From: Burkholderia sp. Bp8963
Lineage (GTDB): Bacteria; Pseudomonadota; Gammaproteobacteria; Burkholderiales; Burkholderiaceae
DNA length: 64,000 nt
Reading direction: 5' to 3'
NCBI RefSeq assembly: GCF_003854275.1
Contig: NZ_QTQP01000002.1
Location: 186,001 to 250,000, forward strand
Shown here in pieces: positions 58,447 to 64,000 of this stretch. The position numbers and the translations under genes were made by a program. The notes below the pieces were generated by a model that worked only from the letters and a program-made list of their open reading frames with translations, made no database searches and was not told the DNA's origin. How positions within the stretch are numbered: position 1 is the stretch's first letter; each line of letters opens with the position of its first letter.

Positions 58447-59187
58447 ATGACGAAGAAATCCGCACTCGCGCTGTCGCTGATGCTTGCCGCCGCCGTGCCC
58501 GCTGCGCTGGCCCTCGCGCCGGCCGCCGCACAGGCCCAGTCCGTCAACCCGCACTTCCCGCAGCCGTCGGGCGTGCTGTCGCTGTCGTCGCAGGCCAGCA
58601 GCGAAGTGCCGCAGGACGTGATCCACATCACGCTGTTCTATGAAGAGCAGGCGAAGGACCCGGGCAGCCTGACGTCCAAGCTGAACCAGCGCGCCGACGC
58701 CGCACTCGCGCAGGCGAAGAGCGTGGCGGGCGTGACCGCGCATACGGGCGCATTCTCCGTCTATCCGAGCACGGACCGCGACGGCAAGATCTCCGCATGG
58801 CGCGGCCGTACCGAAGTCGTGCTCGAGTCGCGCGACTTCGCTGCGGCATCGAAGCTCGCGGGCCAGTTGTCGAACCTGATGCAGGTGGCGAACGTCGAGT
58901 TCACGCTGTCGCCGGAAGCGCAGCGTGCGGCCGAGGAGAAGCTCACGACCGAAGCGATCAAGTCGTTCCGCACTCGCGCAGACGAAGCCGCGAAGGCATT
59001 CGGCTACAACGGCTATACGATTCGCGACGTGAACGTCGGCAGCGGCCGCAACGTGCAACCGTATCCGCGCATGATGGCGATGGCTGCGCCCGCGATGGAC
59101 AGCGCAAAGATGAGCGCGCCGATCGCAGTCGAAGGCGGCAAGGCGACCGTGTCGGTGTCAGTCAACGGCTCGGTGCAGATGAAGTAA
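58447..59187 (+). CDS. SIMPL-domain (DUF541) periplasmic protein
   Basis: A 246-residue exported protein. A signal peptide with long hydrophobic core ends at AQAQS (about residue 31). The SIMPL/DUF541 domain follows: GVLSLSSQASSEVPQDVIHITL, then VYPSTDRDGKISAWRGRTEVVLES. Relatives include BP26/OMP28-type antigens and assemble into ring-like periplasmic structures; precise function is not settled. The ATG at 58447 has AAGGAG. A strong terminator follows. Confidence 0.9.
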   Translation: MTKKSALALSLMLAAAVPAALALAPAAAQAQSVNPHFPQPSGVLSLSSQASSEVPQDVIHITLFYEEQAKDPGSLTSKLNQRADAALAQAKSVAGVTAHTGAFSVYPSTDRDGKISAWRGRTEVVLESRDFAAASKLAGQLSNLMQVANVEFTLSPEAQRAAEEKLTTEAIKSFRTRADEAAKAFGYNGYTIRDVNVGSGRNVQPYPRMMAMAAPAMDSAKMSAPIAVEGGKATVSVSVNGSVQMK

Positions 59188-59227
59188 CGCGCGAGAAGTA
59201 ACGCGCGACGTCTGCACGCCAGATGCG

Positions 59228-59255
59228 AAAACGCCGGCCCGGGGCCGGCGTTTTT
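59228..59255. terminator. Bidirectional terminator between the SIMPL gene and lgt
   Basis: AACGCCGGCC (59230-59239) pairs with GGCCGGCGTT (59243-59252), flanked by A and T runs, so it works on both strands of these convergent genes. Confidence 0.9.
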
Positions 59256-59282
59256 CGTTGCTGCATCATTCAGGTGAACGCA

Positions 59283-60173
59283 TCATGCGGTGGCCGCGGT
59301 CGCGCGGCGCCGATACGCCCAGATCATCATCGCGATACCCGCGATGATCATCGGCAGCGACAGCCACTGCCCCATCGACAGGCCGAGCGCGAGCAGCCCG
59401 AGGAAATCGTCCGGCTCACGCGCGAACTCGACGGTGAAGCGTGCGAGGCCATAGCCGATCAGGAACAGCGCGGACACCGCGCCCATCGGACGCGACTTGC
59501 GCGCGAACAAGAACAGCGCGAAGAACAGCACGACGCCTTCGAGCGCAATCTCGTAGAGCTGCGACGGATGGCGCGGCAGCATCTGGTATTGCAGGAACAC
59601 GTCGTTCAGGTGCCACTTCGCGGCGAGTTCCGGATGCGCGCCGAGCCACGCCGCATCGTCGCGCGACGCGCCCGGGAACAGCATCGCCCACGGCTCGTTC
59701 GGAGCGGTCACGCGCCCCCACAGTTCGCCGTTGATGAAGTTGCCGAGCCGGCCCGCCGCGAGACCCGTCGGCACCATCGGCGCAACGAAATCGGTGACCT
59801 GCAGCCAGTGACGCTTGCGCTGCCACGCGAACAGCATCATCGCGAGCGTCACGCCGAGGAAGCCGCCGTGAAACGACATCCCGCCTTCCCACACCTTGAA
59901 GATGTCGAGCGGATGCGAGAAGTAGAAGCTCGCCTTGTAAAACAGCACATAGCCGAGCCGGCCGCCGAGCACGGTGCCAAGGACACCGTAGAACATCATG
60001 TCGTCGATGTCCTTCGCGGTCCAGCCCTGTGCGGCGACATGCGGCAGCTTCAGGCGGACCCGTCCGACGACGATCGCGGCGATGAAGCCGACGAGATACA
60101 TGAGCCCGTACCAGCGCACGGCGAGCGGCCCGAGATGGATCGCGACAGGGTCGAAATTCGGGTGAATGATCAT
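59283..60173 (-). CDS. lgt: Prolipoprotein diacylglyceryl transferase
   Basis: Inner-membrane enzyme that moves diacylglycerol to the lipobox cysteine, the first step of lipoprotein maturation. The 296-residue product has seven spans. The signature [14 protein letters not shown] and the catalytic-region histidine in [11 protein letters not shown] are present, and RHPSQLYE near the C-terminal half. The lipoproteins of this window (SodC-like, OmpA-type) are its kind of substrate. The ATG is at 60173. Confidence 0.96.
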   Translation of the reverse strand: MIIHPNFDPVAIHLGPLAVRWYGLMYLVGFIAAIVVGRVRLKLPHVAAQGWTAKDIDDMMFYGVLGTVLGGRLGYVLFYKASFYFSHPLDIFKVWEGGMSFHGGFLGVTLAMMLFAWQRKRHWLQVTDFVAPMVPTGLAAGRLGNFINGELWGRVTAPNEPWAMLFPGASRDDAAWLGAHPELAAKWHLNDVFLQYQMLPRHPSQLYEIALEGVVLFFALFLFARKSRPMGAVSALFLIGYGLARFTVEFAREPDDFLGLLALGLSMGQWLSLPMIIAGIAMMIWAYRRRATAATA

Positions 60174-60258
60174 GGGTTAGCGGTGAAGGTTTCGAATTCG
60201 CTGCGACGGCGTACAAACGTGCCGCGCATTGGACGATGCCGGCGCGCGATCGTTCGCA

Positions 60259-61176
60259 TCACGCGCGAACGAACGCCTGCGCGCGCACGATGTCGATGAA
60301 GCCGGCCAGCACGGGGCTGACGTCGCCCGTGCGCCACACGAGGCCCGTCTCGACGACAGGCGCGCCGTCCGCGAGCGGCCGGTAGACCACGCCGGTGCGC
60401 CGCAGGTTACGCAGCGACTGCGGCACCAGTGCGACACCCATGCCGGCCGACACGAGGCTCACGATCGTCTGCATCTGGATCGCTTCCTGGCCGATGCGCG
60501 GGGTCACCCCCGCCGCGCCGTAGCAGCCCGTAATGATGTCATAAAAGCCGGGCGCCAAACGGCGCGGGAAGATCACGAGCGGCAGCGCGGCGACGTCCGC
60601 GAGCCGCACCGGCGCATCTTCATGCGCGTCAGGCACGGCGGCCGGCATCGCGAGCACGAGCGGCTCGCGCACGACCGGCAGGTACGACAGCTCGGCCGCA
60701 TGACGCGGCGGCACGGGTGGAATGACCAGCCCGGCGTCGATGCGGCCGGCGGCAAGCTCCTCGATCTGCACGTCGCTCGTCGCCTCCGCGAGCTGCAGCC
60801 GCACCTGCGGGTAGCGCGCGCCAAACGCGCGCAACAGCGACGGCAGCAAGCCGTAATCGGCGGTCGACACGAACGCGAGCGCGAGCGAGCCGGTCTCGCC
60901 GCGCGCGAGGCTCTGCGCACGGGGCGGCAGCGCATCGGCCGCTTCGAGCAGCTTGCGCACGTCCGGCAGCAGCGCCGCGCCGACCGCCGTCAACGCAACC
61001 GAGCGCTTGGTACGGACGAACAGCGCGACGCCGAGCTGCTCCTCGAGCGCGCGAATCGCCTGCGACAGCGGCGGCTGCGTGATCAGCAGGCGCGTCGCCG
61101 CGCGGCCGAAATGGCGCTCCTCGGCGACGGTCAGGAAATAGCGCCACTGGCGCAGATCGGGGGTCAGCTCAGGCAT
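60259..61176 (-). CDS. LysR-family transcriptional regulator
   Basis: A 305-residue regulator. The N-terminal winged helix-turn-helix (about 9-68) reads LRQWRYFLTVAEERHFGRAATRLLITQPPLSQAIRALEEQLG, and the effector-binding domain follows (about 95-300). It is divergent from ilvD with a 142-base gap that includes AT-rich CCTAATAGG and AATAATATATTGG, a likely binding site. It may control ilvD or itself. The effector is unknown. Confidence 0.92.
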   Translation of the reverse strand: MPELTPDLRQWRYFLTVAEERHFGRAATRLLITQPPLSQAIRALEEQLGVALFVRTKRSVALTAVGAALLPDVRKLLEAADALPPRAQSLARGETGSLALAFVSTADYGLLPSLLRAFGARYPQVRLQLAEATSDVQIEELAAGRIDAGLVIPPVPPRHAAELSYLPVVREPLVLAMPAAVPDAHEDAPVRLADVAALPLVIFPRRLAPGFYDIITGCYGAAGVTPRIGQEAIQMQTIVSLVSAGMGVALVPQSLRNLRRTGVVYRPLADGAPVVETGLVWRTGDVSPVLAGFIDIVRAQAFVRA

Positions 61177-61318
61177 CAGTCATATGAGAAACGACCTAAT
61201 AGGCCATGAATAATATATTGGACACGCTCAAACGGACATTGCATTCTTGCGTTACCCGAGCCGATGCGCCGCCTTCGGACGCACCCGCCGCCATCACCCC
61301 AACGAAGATGGAGTCCCC

Positions 61319-62992
61319 ATGTCATACAACCGCCGCTCGAAGAACGTCACGCAAGGCGTGGCCCGTTCGCCGAACCGCTCGATGTATTACGCGCTCGGCT
61401 ACCGGAAGGACGATTTCGACAAGCCGATGATCGGCATCGCCAACGGCCATTCGACGATCACGCCGTGCAACGCGGGCCTGCAGCGCCTGTCGGATGCGGC
61501 GGTCGCGGCCGTGAAGGCCGCCGACGCGAACCCGCAGATCTTCGGCACGCCGACCATTTCGGACGGCATGTCGATGGGCACCGAGGGGATGAAATACTCG
61601 CTCGTGTCGCGCGAAGTGATTGCCGACTGCATCGAGACCTGCGTGCAGGGCCAGTGGATGGACGGCGTGGTCGTCGTCGGCGGCTGCGACAAGAACATGC
61701 CGGGCGGGATGATCGCGCTCGCGCGCCTGAACGTGCCGGGCATCTACGTGTACGGCGGCACGATCCGCCCCGGCCACTGGAAGGGCCGCGACCTGACGAT
61801 CGTATCGTCGTTCGAGGCGGTCGGCGAGTTCACCGCGGGCCGGATGTCGCAGGAAGATTTCGAAGGGGTCGAGCAGAACGCGTGCCCGACGACCGGCTCG
61901 TGCGGCGGCATGTACACCGCGAACACGATGAGCTCGTCGTTCGAGGCGCTCGGCATGTCGCTGCTGTATTCGTCGACGATGGCGAACCCGGACGAGGAAA
62001 AGGTCGACTCCGCGGCCGAATCGGCGCGCGTGCTGGTCGAGGCGGTGAAGCAGGACCTGAAGCCGCGCGACATCATCACGAAGCAATCGATCGAGAACGC
62101 GGTGTCGCTGATCATGGCAACGGGCGGCTCGACCAACGCGGTGCTGCATTACCTCGCGATCGCGCACGCGGCCGAAGTCGACTGGACGATCGACGACTTC
62201 GAGCGGATCCGCCAGCGCGTGCCGGTGATCTGCGACCTGAAGCCGTCGGGCCAGTATGTTGCGACCGACCTGCACCAGGCGGGCGGCATTCCGCAGGTGC
62301 TGAAGATCCTGCTCGACGCAGGCCTGCTGCACGGCGACTGCATCACGATCACGGGCCGCACGCTCGCCGAAGAGCTGAAGGACGTGCAGGGCACGCCGCG
62401 CGCGGACCAGAAGGTGATCTTCCCGATCGACCAGGCGCTGTACAAGCAAGGCCACCTCGCGATCCTGAAGGGCAACCTCGCGGAAGACGGCGCGGTCGCG
62501 AAGATCACGGGGCTGAAGAACCCGGTGGTCACGGGCCCCGCGCGCGTGTTCGACGACGAGCAGAGCGCGATGGAAGCGATCCTCGGCGACCGGATCCACG
62601 CGGGCGACATCCTCGTGTTGCGCTATCTCGGCCCGCAGGGCGGCCCGGGGATGCCGGAAATGCTCGCGCCGACGTCGGCGATCATCGGCAAGGGGCTCGG
62701 CGAGTCGGTCGGCTTCATCACCGACGGCCGCTTCTCGGGCGGCACTTGGGGCATGGTGGTCGGCCACGTCGCGCCGGAGGCATTCGTCGGCGGCACGATC
62801 GCGCTCGTGCAGGAAGGCGACTCGATCACGATCGACGCGCACCGGCTGCTGCTGCAGCTGAACGTCGACGACGCCGAACTGGCGCGCCGTCGCGCCGCGT
62901 GGCAGCAGCCGGCGCCGCGCTACACGCGCGGCGTGCTCGCGAAGTTCGCGGCGCTCGCGCGGCCGGCGAACCAGGGCGCCGTCACCGGCTGA
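61319..62992 (+). CDS. ilvD: Dihydroxy-acid dehydratase
   Basis: Fe-S enzyme of branched-chain amino-acid synthesis: it dehydrates 2,3-dihydroxy-acids to 2-keto acids for valine, isoleucine and, through them, leucine and pantothenate. The 557-residue product has cluster ligand Cys in the [19 protein letters not shown] and [16 protein letters not shown] motifs and the C-terminal [11 protein letters not shown] with the catalytic serine region. The ATG at 61319 follows GGAG. Divergent from a LysR regulator. Confidence 0.96.
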   Translation: MSYNRRSKNVTQGVARSPNRSMYYALGYRKDDFDKPMIGIANGHSTITPCNAGLQRLSDAAVAAVKAADANPQIFGTPTISDGMSMGTEGMKYSLVSREVIADCIETCVQGQWMDGVVVVGGCDKNMPGGMIALARLNVPGIYVYGGTIRPGHWKGRDLTIVSSFEAVGEFTAGRMSQEDFEGVEQNACPTTGSCGGMYTANTMSSSFEALGMSLLYSSTMANPDEEKVDSAAESARVLVEAVKQDLKPRDIITKQSIENAVSLIMATGGSTNAVLHYLAIAHAAEVDWTIDDFERIRQRVPVICDLKPSGQYVATDLHQAGGIPQVLKILLDAGLLHGDCITITGRTLAEELKDVQGTPRADQKVIFPIDQALYKQGHLAILKGNLAEDGAVAKITGLKNPVVTGPARVFDDEQSAMEAILGDRIHAGDILVLRYLGPQGGPGMPEMLAPTSAIIGKGLGESVGFITDGRFSGGTWGMVVGHVAPEAFVGGTIALVQEGDSITIDAHRLLLQLNVDDAELARRRAAWQQPAPRYTRGVLAKFAALARPANQGAVTG

Positions 62993-63049
62993 AGCCAGGC
63001 GCGGCCGCGATGCGGCCCCTAATATGATCTGAAGCGGCCGGTGTGATGC

Positions 63050-63084
63050 AAAGGGAGCGCAAAAACGTGCGCTCCCTTTGCTTT
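63050..63084 (+). terminator. Terminator of ilvD
   Basis: AAAGGGAGCGCA (63050-63061) pairs with TGCGCTCCCTTT (63068-63079), followed by GCTTTTATAA. Confidence 0.88.
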
Positions 63085-63131
63085 TATAATGCGCAGACGT
63101 CAAGCCGGCGGTGCCGCCGGCGGAGAATTGC

Positions 63132-63455
63132 ATGAAACAGACGATATTGCGCGCAACGATCCTGACCCTGATGATCGGCAGCGCGGCCGCGCACGCCGAG
63201 CAGACGGATGGCCTGACGCTCGCGCAACGCAAGAACTGCATGGCCTGCCACGCGGTGAGCAAGCCGTTGATGGGCCCGTCTTTCCACGACATCGCCGACA
63301 AGTACGCAACCCGCGGCGACGCCGGCGACTACCTCGCACAGACGATCGTGAAAGGCAGCGTTGGCGTATGGGGCAACGTGCCGATGCCCGCGAACACGCA
63401 GCTGACGGGCGCCGAGGCGCACGCGCTCGCGCACTGGGTGCTGTCGCTGAAGTAA
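63132..63455 (+). CDS. Small class I cytochrome c
   Basis: A 107-residue periplasmic electron carrier. A signal peptide ends at AAAHA (about residue 22). One haem site CMACH (36-40) and the sixth ligand methionine in VPMPAN are present, with GPSFHDIADKY between them. Size and spacing match cytochrome c551/c552. The ATG at 63132 follows CGGAG. The partner oxidase or reductase is not in the window. Confidence 0.94.
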   Translation: MKQTILRATILTLMIGSAAAHAEQTDGLTLAQRKNCMACHAVSKPLMGPSFHDIADKYATRGDAGDYLAQTIVKGSVGVWGNVPMPANTQLTGAEAHALAHWVLSLK

Positions 63456-63480
63456 GTCCGGCCGGAGCGGCGCGTCCGGT

Positions 63481-64000
63481 TCAGCCCGGATGCTGCGCGC
63501 TGCGGCGTGCGATCTCTGCGTCGACTGCGTCGCGCACCCACTCCATCACTTCGGTTTCGAGCGCGAGCGCCACTTCACGCGTGATCTGGCTGACGAGCCA
63601 CGCGGTGTGGTCGTGCAGCGCGTCGCGGCAGCGCGTCTCGATTGCTTCGCGCCCTTCCCCGGTCAAGTAATTCGTCAACCGGTCGCGCAGCCGCTCGGCG
63701 ATGTGCTGCGCGTCTTCTGCCGTCAGTGTGGCCGATGTGGCCGGTGCCGCCGGTGCAGCCGGCGCCTGCGCGTCGGCAACAGCCGCGACAGGCGGCCACT
63801 CGACCGCCGGCACATGCGGCGTCGGCACCGGCTCGACGGACACCGTATCGGGGTCGGCTTCGGTTTCATCAGGCGCCGCGGCCGTAACCGGAGACACGTC
63901 GGGTTCCGCTACCTCTGCGGGCGCCGGCTTGCCCGGCGCGATCACATCGGTCAGCAGCGGAATCGCCGCGTCGTCATGCGGCGCGTCGGCCGCCGACTGT
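63481..64000 (-). CDS. DUF2486-type protein, N-terminus outside window
   Basis: Partial gene: the frame is open to the window end, so the GTG at 63945 is not taken as the start. The visible 172 residues begin with an acidic stretch including DDAAIPLLTDVIAPG, then a long Pro/Ala/Glu/Asp-rich disordered region, and end in a helical domain (LTAEDAQHIAERLRDRLTNYL... and EVALALETEVMEWVRDAVDAEI). This pattern is that of the Burkholderia DUF2486 family, function unknown. The opening motif and end helices are what I rely on. Confidence 0.7.
   Translation of the reverse strand, partial: QSAADAPHDDAAIPLLTDVIAPGKPAPAEVAEPDVSPVTAAAPDETEADPDTVSVEPVPTPHVPAVEWPPVAAVADAQAPAAPAAPATSATLTAEDAQHIAERLRDRLTNYLTGEGREAIETRCRDALHDHTAWLVSQITREVALALETEVMEWVRDAVDAEIARRSAQHPG

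Overview
The window is GC-rich proteobacterial chromosome whose gene content and order match a Burkholderia, most likely of the B. cepacia group. Supporting signs are the hemC-hemDX-hemY cluster divergent from ppc, a fused hemD-hemX gene, tamA-tamB, scpA-panC-panD, a B12 salvage locus, zapB-zapA-6S RNA, and lgt-LysR-ilvD. No species can be fixed from the sequence alone.

Region 1 (1 to about 8.7 kb) is an accessory island, visibly richer in A+T than the rest and using several TTG and GTG starts. It stacks three anti-phage modules: the end of a Gabija system (gajA 3' part and gajB, plus strand), a Septu-like ATPase/HNH pair (minus strand), and a three-gene ABC three-component (ABC-3C, Lamassu-like) operon made of a nuclease-like effector, a small middle component and a DUF3732 ABC ATPase. 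The island ends in a non-coding stretch with an elaborate nested inverted repeat, next to the terminator of the housekeeping gene ppa.

Region 2 (8.8-31.7 kb) is core genome: ppa; an aldehyde dehydrogenase / short-chain dehydrogenase / MFS transporter cassette; the heme genes hemC, hemDX and hemY; ppc; a methyltransferase and a divergent XRE-type regulator sharing a palindromic operator; argH; a HAD phosphatase; an LprI-like protein behind an ornithine/lysine/arginine decarboxylase; dcd; a SodC-like lipoprotein that has lost most metal ligands; the Fe-S carrier apbC; and an OmpA-type lipoprotein.

Region 3 (32-45 kb) holds metG, the outer-membrane translocation genes tamA and tamB, a DUF3460 gene with scpA, panC and panD for pantothenate, an orphan ParA-like ATPase, a DoxX protein and a tiny secreted protein that has not been easy to see because it is only 44 codons long.

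Region 4 (45-56.6 kb) is a vitamin B12 salvage and late-assembly locus. Two divergent blocks meet tail to tail near 50.07 kb: cobU-cbiB-cobD-btuF on the plus strand, and btuB-btuC-btuD-cobT-cobS-cobC on the minus strand behind a cobalamin riboswitch. cobQ lies apart, divergent from cobU. Together they import corrinoids across both membranes, amidate them, attach the aminopropanol arm and build the nucleotide loop.

Region 5 (56.8-64 kb) is core genome again: zapB-like and zapA division genes, 6S RNA, an EVE-domain protein, a SIMPL-domain protein, lgt, a LysR regulator divergent from ilvD, a small cytochrome c and the C-terminal part of a DUF2486-type protein that runs off the window.
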